A stretch of 27,040 bases of DNA from the NCBI GenBank assembly GCA_964487215.1, contig CAZAPU010000007.1, forward strand, positions 1 to 27,040, read 5' to 3'. The notes under the pieces are model-generated. The model had not been told where the DNA came from and made no database searches. It was given only the letters and a program-made list of their open reading frames with translations. Numbering within the stretch: the first letter of the stretch is position 1; every line of letters begins with the position of its first letter. Below are positions 13,645-20,571 of the stretch, in pieces. The translations under genes were made by a program, and so were the position numbers. Source of the DNA: CAG-611 sp964487215. GTDB taxonomy: Bacteria > Bacillota_I > Bacilli_A > RF39 > UBA660.

Positions 13645-14073
13645 ATGAAAATTTTAATTATTTGTAGTAAAAAATTTTATGATAAAATTTCAAGTATAAA
13701 ACAAGTTTTAGAAAAGTATGGGAATGAAGTATTTCTTCTCAATTGTTATGATAATCCAAATACTGAGTATGAAATGCAATCTCTTGGAAAAGAAGAACAT
13801 ATGAAGTTTAAAGCTGCAATGTTTAGAAAAAGTGAGGAAACAATTTTAAAAATGGATGCAGTATTAGTATTAAATTTTGACAAGGAAAAAAATGGTGAAT
13901 TATTTAAAAATTACATTGGTGGTGCAACATTTTTAGAAATGTATGATGCATTTAAAATGAATAAAACAATATATATGTACAATGATATTCCAGAAGGTAT
14001 ATTAAGAGATGAAATTATAGGTTTCAATCCTAAAATTATTTTTGGAGATTTATCTGAAATAAACAAATTGTAA
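13645..14073 (+). CDS. Nucleoside 2-deoxyribosyltransferase-like fold protein
   Basis: This is a 142-residue soluble protein with AAGGAG upstream. It begins with a Rossmann-like strand MKILIICSKKFYDKISSIKQVLEKYGNEVFLLN, then a helix rich in charged residues, DAVLVLNFDKEKNGELFKNYIGGATFLEMYDAF (about 75-107), KTIYMYNDIP and a last strand PKIIFGDLSEI. The order 'hydrophobic strand - D.vlv.N...  - YIGG.tflE.y.A - k.i.l' is that of small nucleoside 2-deoxyribosyltransferase-like proteins found in phages and small genomes, with E in FLEM as candidate nucleophile. Enzyme activity is not shown. A single-gene unit. Confidence 0.55.
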   Translation: MKILIICSKKFYDKISSIKQVLEKYGNEVFLLNCYDNPNTEYEMQSLGKEEHMKFKAAMFRKSEETILKMDAVLVLNFDKEKNGELFKNYIGGATFLEMYDAFKMNKTIYMYNDIPEGILRDEIIGFNPKIIFGDLSEINKL

Positions 14074-14090
14074 AATAATTATTTTATAAG

Positions 14091-14099
14091 TGATATAAT
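14091..14099 (+). promoter_or_regulatory. Extended -10 just upstream of repeat copy B
   Basis: TGATATAAT. The predicted start near 14106 would transcribe repeat copy B, since no coding sequence follows for 320 bases. Confidence 0.4.
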
Positions 14100-14102
14100 A
14101 TT

Positions 14103-14212
14103 TCCAGAAAAAAGACCAGAAAGTACTGCCTGAAAAAAACCAGGTAGTATGTTGTTGATTAACGAAAAAAATCTCTTATCAACAGCTCAGATAAGAGAAC
14201 ACAAATGCACCA
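14103..14212 (+). repeat. ~110-nt structured repeat, copy B
   Basis: Partner of copy A (12310-12419). Two hairpins are visible: GTACTGCCTG/CAGGTAGTAT around AAAAAAAC (10 bp with two G-T pairs), and a perfect 9-bp TCTCTTATC/GATAAGAGA around AACAGCTCA. It ends in GCACCATTAAG, a diverged tRNA-tail sequence (14207-14232), and a T-run follows at 14234. The remaining 14241-14399 has no gene; AAAGGAG at 14269-14275 is not followed by a start codon. Confidence 0.75.
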
Positions 14213-14399
14213 TTAAGATTTTAACTCAAACTATTTTTTTATTCTGTTTTTATATATTTTTACAACCAAAAGGAGTCATTTTAATATTTAAATAATATTT
14301 AAAGAAGAATTAGAAATATGCAAAATATGATAAATATGATAAGATATTGATGTAACAAATTACATTAATATTGCTTTTATCAATATTACAGTATGTTAT

Positions 14400-14408
14400 T
14401 GGTATAAT
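14400..14408 (+). promoter_or_regulatory. Extended -10 very close to the next gene
   Basis: TGGTATAAT ends only 3 bases before AGGAGG (14412-14417) and 13 before the ATG. Transcription would have to start within or next to the ribosome binding site. Confidence 0.4.
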
Positions 14409-14421
14409 CTTAGGAGGTTTT

Positions 14422-14817
14422 ATGGAAGAAAATTTAAAAAAATTAAAAAATATAATAAAAAGTAATATTACTTTAGATGATGAAATTGTATATATTTTAA
14501 AATTATTAAACGAAAATCAAATTACTACAGATAGAAGAGTAATACATTCAGTTTTGTATGAAATTGGTTCTAAAGTAAAAGGCTTGAAAATATCTGAACT
14601 TATTTTTGATGAGAGTTCAATTTTTCCATATTCAGAAGAATTAGAAGATGCTTTGTTTAGATTAGAAATAAGTGATATTTTGCCATATTCTATATGCTAT
14701 GATTCACAATATGATTTATCATATTTAAATAAAAGAAATGATTTTAATGAAGTACAAAAAAACGAATTAGAAAAAGCAACACAATTTTTAAGAAAAAGCT
14801 TAATAAAAAGAAGGTAA
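14422..14817 (+). CDS. Hypothetical protein
   Basis: A 131-residue soluble, helical protein. ATG 14422 is preceded by AGGAGG; the frame is open further upstream but without a site. The middle reads TDRRVIHSVLYEIGSKVKGL...FPYSEELEDALFRLEISDILPY. 'PYSEELEDALxRL' recalls winged-helix proteins of the YwgA/DUF4065 kind, which have PYS-x-x-L in the same place, but the likeness is short and I do not assign it. The next gene follows after 71 bases with its own promoter. Confidence 0.55.
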   Translation: MEENLKKLKNIIKSNITLDDEIVYILKLLNENQITTDRRVIHSVLYEIGSKVKGLKISELIFDESSIFPYSEELEDALFRLEISDILPYSICYDSQYDLSYLNKRNDFNEVQKNELEKATQFLRKSLIKRR

Positions 14818-14854
14818 TGTTTGTTAATAAAAGATATGACTTTTATAGTTTTTA

Positions 14855-14863
14855 TGTTATAAT
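14855..14863 (+). promoter_or_regulatory. Extended -10 promoter of the hypothetical gene at 14889
   Basis: TGTTATAAT, 25 bases before the start codon and 12 before the ribosome site GGGGAGG. Confidence 0.5.
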
Positions 14864-14888
14864 ATACATGCATTAGGGGAGGTTTATT

Positions 14889-15380
14889 ATGCATAATAAA
14901 AATGAATTAATGAAATTTTTAGGGAAATGTATAAGTTCTAGAATATCTAATGAAACAATTGGAAATTTAAGATGGAATTTTGGTCATTATACACCTGTTC
15001 CAAATATTAATGATTATGATAGATTAACAATTAATCAATATATTATTTACTATAAAATAGATAGATTAGCAGAATTTGAATTAATTCCTGCAGAAACTAG
15101 AAATGAATTAATTACACTATATGATGAATACTTAAGAACTAATATGGAAATTAGTGAAGAAGTATATAAGGAAATGACAATTGATGGATATAAAAGTGAT
15201 AGTTTACAAGAATTACATTCTATGAATTATGTATTAAGACGAAAATTAATGAAATATAATTTAGATGATGAAAGTTTTGATTTGAAAGAAATGATTGATA
15301 ATCAAATAATTGCTGAAAGTGAAAATAGGGTTGCTTATAAAGTGAAAAATTCACTTAAAAGAATAAAAGATAAAAATTAA
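14889..15380 (+). CDS. Hypothetical protein
   Basis: A 163-residue charged, mostly helical protein with GGGGAGG ahead of its start. It opens MHNKNELMKFLGKCISSRISNETIGNLRWNFGHYTP; the centre and C-terminus are helical and acidic-basic (EEVYKEMTIDGYKSDSLQELHSMN, NSLKRIKDKN). No membrane segment, zinc site or catalytic motif is visible, and I do not recognise the family. It has its own promoter and a strong terminator. Confidence 0.55.
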   Translation: MHNKNELMKFLGKCISSRISNETIGNLRWNFGHYTPVPNINDYDRLTINQYIIYYKIDRLAEFELIPAETRNELITLYDEYLRTNMEISEEVYKEMTIDGYKSDSLQELHSMNYVLRRKLMKYNLDDESFDLKEMIDNQIIAESENRVAYKVKNSLKRIKDKN

Positions 15381-15386
15381 ATTATT

Positions 15387-15422
15387 AAAAATTACTTGTC
15401 CTTTTGTATAAGTAATTTTTTT
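15387..15422 (+). terminator. Intrinsic terminator
   Basis: Perfect 11-bp stem AAAAATTACTT/AAGTAATTTTT with a 12-base loop; the 3' arm and following TT give the T-run. Confidence 0.85.
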
Positions 15423-15423
15423 G

Positions 15424-15432
15424 TGATATACT
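15424..15432 (+). promoter_or_regulatory. Extended -10 promoter of the 65-residue gene
   Basis: TGATATACT, 31 bases before the start codon at 15463. Confidence 0.4.
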
Positions 15433-15462
15433 CATATTAAGTTTGAAAGAAGTTGATTATTT

Positions 15463-15660
15463 ATGAATAAAGAAGTAAATATTTTATATACTAATTGGAA
15501 AGGTGAAACACGACAAAGGAAAATATTACCTATTAGTATTGAATTTAAAAGTACACCATGGCATAAAGAGGAACAATGGATATTAAATGCATTGGATATT
15601 GAAAAGAATGAAGAAAGAAATTTTGCAATGAAAGATATAAAGAAATGGGATATTAACTAA
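15463..15660 (+). CDS. Small WYL-like domain protein
   Basis: A 65-residue protein: YTNWKGETRQRKILPISIEFKSTPWHKEEQWILNALDIEKNEERNFAMKDIKKW. This arrangement (Y.N..GE...R.i.P....f..T.WH.e.QW.l.A.D......R.FamkDI) is shared with short stand-alone proteins related to WYL-type beta domains, known to me mainly from Proteobacteria and phages. The WYL fold often senses ligands or nucleic acid; here there is no helix-turn-helix. The ribosome site is weak. The clear motif conservation supports a real gene and possibly horizontal transfer. Confidence 0.6.
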   Translation: MNKEVNILYTNWKGETRQRKILPISIEFKSTPWHKEEQWILNALDIEKNEERNFAMKDIKKWDIN

Positions 15661-15677
15661 CAAAAGTTAGTTTTTTT
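15655..15677 (+). terminator. Intrinsic terminator
   Basis: Stem AACTAAC/GTTAGTT with loop AAAA, then TTTTT. The 5' arm overlaps the stop codon. Confidence 0.85.
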
Positions 15678-15687
15678 CTTGTTAAGA

Positions 15688-15716
15688 TTGCTTTTTAATT
15701 AAATATTATTTATAAT
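15688..15716 (+). promoter_or_regulatory. Promoter of tRNA-Gln and gltX
   Basis: TTGCTT (15688-15693), 17-base spacer, TATAAT (15711-15716), 13 bases before the tRNA. Confidence 0.6.
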
Positions 15717-15729
15717 TATGAGTGTTAAT

Positions 15730-15805
15730 TGCCCAGTAGCCAAGTGGTAAGGCATCGGACTCTGACTCCGACATTTCGTAGGTTCGAATCCTTCCTGGGC
15801 AACCA
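15730..15805 (+). tRNA. tRNA-Gln (anticodon CTG)
   Basis: Acceptor TGCCCAG/CTGGGCA with the U1-A72 pair usual for tRNA-Gln, anticodon stem TCGGA/TCCGA with loop CTCTGAC (anticodon CTG, reads CAG), T-arm GGTTCGAATCC and encoded CCA. 76 nt. It is 18 bases before gltX and shares its promoter. Confidence 0.96.
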
Positions 15806-15823
15806 TCTAAAAGGAGTGATAAA

Positions 15824-17476
15824 ATGACAAATAAAGAATTAGCAGAATTAATGTATCCAAATGTTACTAAAACTGTTTTTGATTATGAAAAAATATATCC
15901 TCAAAGGAATTTAAATAATGGTGAAATTGTTACTAGATTTGCACCAAGTCCTACAGGATTTGTACATATGGGAAGCTTACTTACAGCATTTATTGCTAAA
16001 AAGGTTTGCAAAGATACAAATGGAATTTTTTATTTAAGAATTGAAGATACAGATCAAAAAAGATCTGTTGAAAACGGAATTCAAGGAATTATTGATGATT
16101 TGAATAATTTTGATATTACAATTGATGAAGGTGTTATAAATGAAAATGAAGAAATTGGTTCATATGGGCCATATATACAAACAAAAAGATTAGATATTTA
16201 TAATACTTTTGCTAAGTATTTAGTAGAAAATGATTTTGCATATCCTTGTTTTTGCACTCCAGAAGAAATAGAAGAAACAAGGAAAATACAAGGAATAACA
16301 AAAGATAGAATTGGTTATTATGGTAAGTATGCTAAGTGTAGAAATCTTAGTAATGAAGAAAGAATTAAAAGAATTAATAATGGAGAATCATTTGTATTGA
16401 GAATAAAATCAACTGGTGATTTTAATAAAAAAATAATTGTTAATGATTTAGCTAGGGGAAAGATTGAATATCCAGAAAATGATATTGATCATGTACTTAT
16501 AAAAAGTGATGGAGTACCTGTTTATCATTTTGCTCATGTTGTAGATGATCATTTAATGGGAACTACTCATGTATTAAGAGGAGAAGAATGGTTACCATCA
16601 ACTCCATTGCATTTAGAATTATTTAAAATGTTTAATTTTAATCCTCCAAAGTATGTACATTTAGGATTAGTAATGAAATTAGATGAAAATGGTTCAAGAA
16701 GAAAATTATCAAAAAGAAAAGATCCTGAAGCTGCTGTAAGTTATTATCATGAAAAAGGAGTACCAATTCAAGCTGTTAAATTATATTTAACAACTATAGC
16801 AAATTCAAATTTTGAAATGTGGATGGAAAATAATAAAGATAAAACTATTGATGATTTTAAATTGGATTTTAAGAAAATTAATCCAAGTGGAACCTTATTT
16901 GATTTAGATAAATTATTAAATATTTCAAAAAATTATATTAGTACTTTAAGAGCAGTTGAAGTTTATGATGAATTAGATAAATGGACAAAAGAATTTGATA
17001 CAGAATTTAATTCTTTAATTACTAAATACAAAGATTATACTATAAATATTTTAAATATCGAAAGAGAACAAAAAAAGCCAAGAAAAGATTTTAGTTGTTA
17101 TTCAGAAATTAGATCATATATAAATTATATGTATGATGAATTATTTTTTAACGATGAAAAATATGATTGGCAAGCAATTACTGATGTTAATGAAATTAAA
17201 AAAGTATTATCTACTTATATTGAAAAATACTATGATATAAATGATGATAAAGACACATGGTTTAATAAATTAAAAAGTCTTTGTGATGAACTTGGATATG
17301 CTTCTGATATGAAAGCTTATAAAGAAAATCCCGAGAATTATAAAGGAAATGTTGCTGATATATCTATGGTAGTAAGAGTAGCATTAACTAAAAAAAGTAT
17401 GACTCCTGATTTATATGAAATTATGAAATTATTAGGAAATGAAAGAATAAAAGAAAGAATAAATATTATAAAATAA
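15824..17476 (+). CDS. gltX: Glutamate--tRNA ligase
   Basis: The 550-residue class I synthetase charges tRNA-Glu. The nucleotide-binding signatures are PSPTGFVHMGSLLTAF (41-56, HMGS in place of HIGH) and RRKLSKRK (292-299, KLSKR for KMSKR). RIEDTDQKRS (72-81), YPCFCTPEEIEE and HVLRGEEWLPSTPLH are further conserved parts; the C-terminal helical domain reads the anticodon. It is about 60-70 residues longer than the commonest form, like the ~550-residue clostridial type. It lies between tRNA-Gln and tRNA-Glu. No glutaminyl-tRNA synthetase is in the window, so a non-discriminating enzyme working with GatCAB is possible but unproven. AAGGAG precedes the start. Confidence 0.96.
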   Translation: MTNKELAELMYPNVTKTVFDYEKIYPQRNLNNGEIVTRFAPSPTGFVHMGSLLTAFIAKKVCKDTNGIFYLRIEDTDQKRSVENGIQGIIDDLNNFDITIDEGVINENEEIGSYGPYIQTKRLDIYNTFAKYLVENDFAYPCFCTPEEIEETRKIQGITKDRIGYYGKYAKCRNLSNEERIKRINNGESFVLRIKSTGDFNKKIIVNDLARGKIEYPENDIDHVLIKSDGVPVYHFAHVVDDHLMGTTHVLRGEEWLPSTPLHLELFKMFNFNPPKYVHLGLVMKLDENGSRRKLSKRKDPEAAVSYYHEKGVPIQAVKLYLTTIANSNFEMWMENNKDKTIDDFKLDFKKINPSGTLFDLDKLLNISKNYISTLRAVEVYDELDKWTKEFDTEFNSLITKYKDYTINILNIEREQKKPRKDFSCYSEIRSYINYMYDELFFNDEKYDWQAITDVNEIKKVLSTYIEKYYDINDDKDTWFNKLKSLCDELGYASDMKAYKENPENYKGNVADISMVVRVALTKKSMTPDLYEIMKLLGNERIKERINIIK

Positions 17477-17489
17477 CAAAAGTTATTTT
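17470..17489 (+). terminator. Weak hairpin between gltX and tRNA-Glu
   Basis: Stem AAAATAAC/GTTATTTT with loop AAAA, without a longer T-run. It may mark partial termination or an RNA processing border. Confidence 0.35.
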
Positions 17490-17495
17490 ATATAT

Positions 17496-17571
17496 GGCCT
17501 GTTGGTGAAATGGTTAACACACTGCCCTCTCAAGGCAGCATTCATGGGTTCAAATCCCATACAGGTCACCA
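17496..17571 (+). tRNA. tRNA-Glu (anticodon CTC)
   Basis: Acceptor GGCCTGT/ACAGGTC (one G-T pair), anticodon stem CTGCC/GGCAG with loop CTCTCAA (anticodon CTC, reads GAG), T-arm GGGTTCAAATCCC and encoded CCA. 76 nt. It lies 19 bases after gltX, whose product should charge it. Confidence 0.95.
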
Positions 17572-17572
17572 T

Positions 17573-17648
17573 GCTGAAATAGCTCAATTGGTAGAGCAAC
17601 TGAATCGTAATCAGTAGGTTGGGGGTTCAATTCCTCTTTTCAGCACCA
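17573..17648 (+). tRNA. tRNA-Thr (anticodon CGT)
   Basis: Acceptor GCTGAAA/TTTCAGC, D-arm AGCTCAATTGGTAGAGC, anticodon stem ACTGA/TCAGT with loop ATCGTAA (anticodon CGT, reads ACG), T-arm GGGGGTTCAATTCCTC and encoded CCA. 76 nt, one base after tRNA-Glu. Its end GCACCA continues into TTAGATATTAACTCGAACT, almost the same tail as tRNA-Leu. Confidence 0.95.
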
Positions 17649-17672
17649 TTAGATATTAACTCGAACTGCTTT
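17643..17672 (+). repeat. tRNA-tail repeat, copy at tRNA-Thr
   Basis: GCACCATTAGATATTAACT then CGAACTGCTT: matches the 11567 copy with one difference (T to A) until GCTT, then diverges. It includes the tRNA-Thr 3' end. Confidence 0.7.
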
Positions 17673-17705
17673 TATAAGTAAAATAATGGCTTTGCGAGTT
17701 TTTTT
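17658..17705 (+). terminator. Terminator after tRNA-Thr
   Basis: Stem AACTCG/CGAGTT with a long loop, then TTTTT. The 5' arm uses the tRNA-tail repeat. Confidence 0.5.
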
Positions 17706-17706
17706 A

Positions 17707-17715
17707 TGGTATAAT
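17707..17715 (+). promoter_or_regulatory. Extended -10 promoter of the CmpB-family gene
   Basis: TGGTATAAT, 18 bases before the start codon, giving a very short leader beginning near AGAGGTG. Confidence 0.5.
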
Positions 17716-17733
17716 TTATCAAGAGGTGCATTT

Positions 17734-18396
17734 ATGGATAATTTTAAGCTTTATTATTTATTATTTATAATTTATTCATTTATGGGATGGTTGATAGAAA
17801 CAATATGTTGTAGTATTGAAGAAAGAAAACTTGTTTCAAGAGGATTTTTAATTGGACCTATCTGTACAATATATGGATTTGGTGCAATTACAATGTTGTT
17901 GTTTTTAGATAAATATTTAGATTCTCCAATTATTTTATTTGTTATGGGAACTTTTATTTGCAGTGTTTTAGAATATATAACTAGCTTTGTAATGGAAAAG
18001 TTATTTAATACTAGATGGTGGGATTATTCTAAAAGAATGTTTAATATAAATGGTAGAGTATGTTTAACAAATGCTTTTGGTTTTGGAATATTAGGAGTTG
18101 CATTGTTATACTTTATTAATCCTTTCTTTTTAAATGTAATAAGTAAGATACCTACTAATATTTTAAATGTATCATTTTATATATTAATAATCCTTTTTAC
18201 AATTGATTATATTATTTCACTTTATACAATTTCAAAGTTTACTAAAACTGCTAAATTAATTAAAAAAGATTCATGTGATGAAATAAATAAAAAAGTAAGG
18301 GAAGAGATAGAAAAAGGTAAAAATGTTTTAAGAAAAAGACTTATTAAAGCCTTTCCTAATTTTAAGATATTGGACAAAATTAAAGATAAAAAATAA
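17734..18396 (+). CDS. CmpB-family (PF06541) multi-pass membrane protein
   Basis: This is a 220-residue membrane protein of the family usually annotated 'putative ABC transporter permease'. The conserved parts are FIIYSFMGWLIETICCS (about 9-25), RGFLIGPICTIYGFG, EYITSFVMEKLFNTRWWDYS and NINGRVCLTNAFGFGILG; six hydrophobic segments are visible, with a charged C-terminal tail (KVREEIEKGKNVLRKRLIKAF). No ATPase partner is nearby, and the transporter label is not supported by known function. ATG 17734 follows AGAGGTG; the frame is open further upstream into the terminator but without a site. It is convergent with gatD. Confidence 0.82.
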   Translation: MDNFKLYYLLFIIYSFMGWLIETICCSIEERKLVSRGFLIGPICTIYGFGAITMLLFLDKYLDSPIILFVMGTFICSVLEYITSFVMEKLFNTRWWDYSKRMFNINGRVCLTNAFGFGILGVALLYFINPFFLNVISKIPTNILNVSFYILIILFTIDYIISLYTISKFTKTAKLIKKDSCDEINKKVREEIEKGKNVLRKRLIKAFPNFKILDKIKDKK

Positions 18397-18422
18397 AACA
18401 ATATTTAATTAAATATTGTTTT
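18395..18422. terminator. Bidirectional terminator between convergent genes
   Basis: A perfect 28-base palindrome, arms AAAACAATATTTAA/TTAAATATTGTTTT. It spans the end of the CmpB-family gene and the end of gatD and serves both strands. Confidence 0.85.
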
Positions 18423-19089
18423 TAAATACTATAAAATCTAAATAAGCCTCATCATCTAATTCTCTATTAATAGGTTTCATTTTAAAACTTTTACTTTTAG
18501 TTTTTATTAATTTTTTTAAGAAAAATTCTAAAAATTCTGGATTTCTAGCAAGAATAGGTCCAAGAATATAAGTACCATAAAAATTATTTTTATATATTCC
18601 ATATCCATCAATTTTCTTATCTACTTTGCTATAAATATTTCCTTGATGATTTACAAATCCTAAAATTTTGTCTTTTAAGAATTCAGCTTGAGCAACTACT
18701 TCTCCAACAGATCTGTCTTCATCTTTAATATGATAATTGAATATATTTAAACATTTATGTACTTTGTTTTTATCATCTATTAAGTATTGTCCAAACAATT
18801 CAATGGCATTTCCAGTTATTAAGAAAAATTTATTGTTTTTATAACATTCTTTTATTTCTTTTTTATATTTTAAAATATCTTCTAATACTATATTTCTATT
18901 TTTTTCTGTACCACTACCTATATAAATTAAATCAAGTTTTTCAAATTTAATATCATCATTAATTGAAAGTTTTTTAATTTCATATTCTATATTTTGTTTC
19001 TTTAAATGATATTCAAGTACTTTAATATTTCCATTTTCTCCATATAGATTCATCAAATCATAATATAAGTGTCCAATTATTAATTTCAT
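18409..19089 (-). CDS. gatD: GatD-like glutamine amidotransferase subunit, catalytic residues lost
   Basis: This 226-residue class I glutamine amidotransferase-like protein is the partner of MurT in amidating the D-Glu of lipid II to isoglutamine. LIIGHLYYDLMNLYGENGNIKVLEYHL (3-29) and IYIGSGTEKNRN (56-67) are typical. The usual nucleophile motif ICGGYQ is here ITGNAI (91-96), with T92 where Cys belongs; the usual TYLHGPIL is TYILGPIL (173-180), with L176 where His belongs. Glutamine hydrolysis by the normal Cys-His chemistry is therefore not expected. The gene overlaps murT by four bases. It is intact and has a clear partner, so it is a pseudo-amidotransferase rather than a broken gene. Confidence 0.85.
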   Translation of the reverse strand: MKLIIGHLYYDLMNLYGENGNIKVLEYHLKKQNIEYEIKKLSINDDIKFEKLDLIYIGSGTEKNRNIVLEDILKYKKEIKECYKNNKFFLITGNAIELFGQYLIDDKNKVHKCLNIFNYHIKDEDRSVGEVVAQAEFLKDKILGFVNHQGNIYSKVDKKIDGYGIYKNNFYGTYILGPILARNPEFLEFFLKKLIKTKSKSFKMKPINRELDDEAYLDFIVFKNNI

Positions 19090-20423
19090 TTTTTACCTCC
19101 CATGATTTCATTAAAAGGTTCAATATAATCAAAATTTAATATTGCATAAATATTACCTTTAGATTTTTTTATATCTTTTTGTGCATCATACAAATCATAG
19201 AATACAAGTATTTTATTTTCAGGTATTCCAGCATATTTTAATCTGGTTGCTAAATCATATTTTTGAGGTCCAGTACATATGAATTTATCAATACTTTTAT
19301 CATTTAATAATTCAAAATTAACATCATATAACCAAGAAATATCATCATAATTATATCTTCTAGAAATTTCTTTCCATCCCAAAACAATTGTTTTTGTTTC
19401 TTTATCTCTAGTTGTAAATAAAATAGATTGATTATATGTTGTTGCATTTTCTGCTTTATTATTTAAGACATATACTTTTCTGTTTTTGTAAGTATAATTA
19501 TTATATAATTTTTTGTTATTATTGATTTTTGAAATACTGCTTGCAATATCTTTTTTATCTAAACCACTTATTGATAAATAAGAAAAGGCTGCTACTGTGT
19601 TATATAAATTAAATAACATATTATTTTTAATACTTATTTCATATTTACTATTTATTTTAATTATATTTTTTTCATAATTACAATTTGTAATTATAAAATC
19701 TTCTTTTGGTTTTGCAAATTCACATTTAGGGCAAAAATAATCTCCTAAATGCTCTATATGATAAAAATTATATTTTAAAGTAGTATTACATTTAGGACAA
19801 AGGTAAATATTTAAAGGATCAAATTTATTTTCTTTGTAAGAATACTTTTGTTTTTTTATTCCATAATATGTAACTTGATATTCATTATTTAAATTAAAGT
19901 TTTGTAAATATGGATCATCTCCATTTATAATTAGATGTATGTCACTATTTAAAGATTTTTTTATTTCATTAAATACAAAGTCAAAATGTCTTTGTCTAGG
20001 TGGTTGATCTCTTGTAATATTAGTAATTATTACATCTGTAATTTTTATATATGGAAATACATATTTAGCATATCTTTCATCCATTTCAAATACACATATA
20101 TCAGTCATAACTTTACCATTTAAATCGCAATTTTCTAATAGGGTAGTAATAATTGCACTTCTTTCGTTAGAACCTTTACTATTATAGGCCACTTTATAAC
20201 CTAAATCTTTATAAACTTCTGCAATTATTTTAGTAGTTGAGCCTTTGCCAGAAGAACCAGTTACTGCAACTACTTTTTCTGGTAGAGTAAATTCTTTTAA
20301 GATATTTTTATTTAATTTATATGCAATAGTTCCAGGCATTGCACTACCTCTTTTTATTATTCTACCAATGAATACAAAAATTTTACCTATAAAAATACTA
20401 ATAAATTTTTTTATTTTTGCCAT
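19086..20423 (-). CDS. murT: Lipid II isoglutaminyl synthase subunit MurT
   Basis: The 445-residue Mur-ligase-type subunit uses ATP to activate the gamma... alpha-carboxyl of D-Glu in lipid II for amidation. The P-loop TGSSGKGSTTK (55-65), NERSAIITTLL, EMDERYAKYVFP and TNITRDQPPRQRHFD are typical of MurT. A four-Cys zinc ribbon, CPKC...CPKC (about 208-234), lies in the central domain. The C-terminal DUF1727 part has NNKAENATTYNQSI and YDDISWLYDVNFE, whose Asp matches the residue proposed to act on ammonia in Staphylococcus. Upstream on its strand are GAAGGTG and an extended -10. All visible MurT key residues are kept, in contrast to GatD. Confidence 0.93.
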   Translation of the reverse strand: MAKIKKFISIFIGKIFVFIGRIIKRGSAMPGTIAYKLNKNILKEFTLPEKVVAVTGSSGKGSTTKIIAEVYKDLGYKVAYNSKGSNERSAIITTLLENCDLNGKVMTDICVFEMDERYAKYVFPYIKITDVIITNITRDQPPRQRHFDFVFNEIKKSLNSDIHLIINGDDPYLQNFNLNNEYQVTYYGIKKQKYSYKENKFDPLNIYLCPKCNTTLKYNFYHIEHLGDYFCPKCEFAKPKEDFIITNCNYEKNIIKINSKYEISIKNNMLFNLYNTVAAFSYLSISGLDKKDIASSISKINNNKKLYNNYTYKNRKVYVLNNKAENATTYNQSILFTTRDKETKTIVLGWKEISRRYNYDDISWLYDVNFELLNDKSIDKFICTGPQKYDLATRLKYAGIPENKILVFYDLYDAQKDIKKSKGNIYAILNFDYIEPFNEIMGGKK

Positions 20424-20443
20424 ATATAATCACCTTCATAAAA

Positions 20444-20452
20444 AGTATATCA
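20444..20452 (-). promoter_or_regulatory. Extended -10 promoter of murT-gatD
   Basis: On the minus strand TGATATACT, 21 bases before the murT start. Confidence 0.45.
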
Positions 20453-20534
20453 TAAAAATATTGAAAAGTTTAAATAAAAATAAGGTATTAATAAAAATTT
20501 AACAAATACTTCATATGATAAAAAATTATAAGGA

Positions 20535-20561
20535 TAAAAAAAGCACATGTTATAATGTGCT
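20535..20561 (-). terminator. Terminator of the minus-strand YjcZ-like gene
   Basis: Stem AGCACAT/ATGTGCT with a 6-base loop; on the minus strand it is followed by TTTTTTTATCC. Confidence 0.75.
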
Positions 20562-20571
20562 TGTTATAATA

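Noticed and set aside
11567..14232. CRISPR-like array from the repeated GCACCATTAGATAT copies
   Set aside because: Spacing is about 0.6-2 kb and irregular, copies coincide with tRNA ends, and there are no cas genes.
14697..14894. Minus-strand 65-codon frame starting MHNKPP
   Set aside because: It starts over the promoter and ribosome site of the plus-strand gene at 14889 and runs antisense into the gene at 14422.
17686..17733. Upstream extension of the CmpB-family gene to 17686
   Set aside because: The extension overlaps the tRNA-Thr terminator and promoter, and the AGAGGTG site fixes the start at 17734.
20245..20502. Plus-strand 85-codon frame over the murT start
   Set aside because: Antisense shadow of murT and its promoter.
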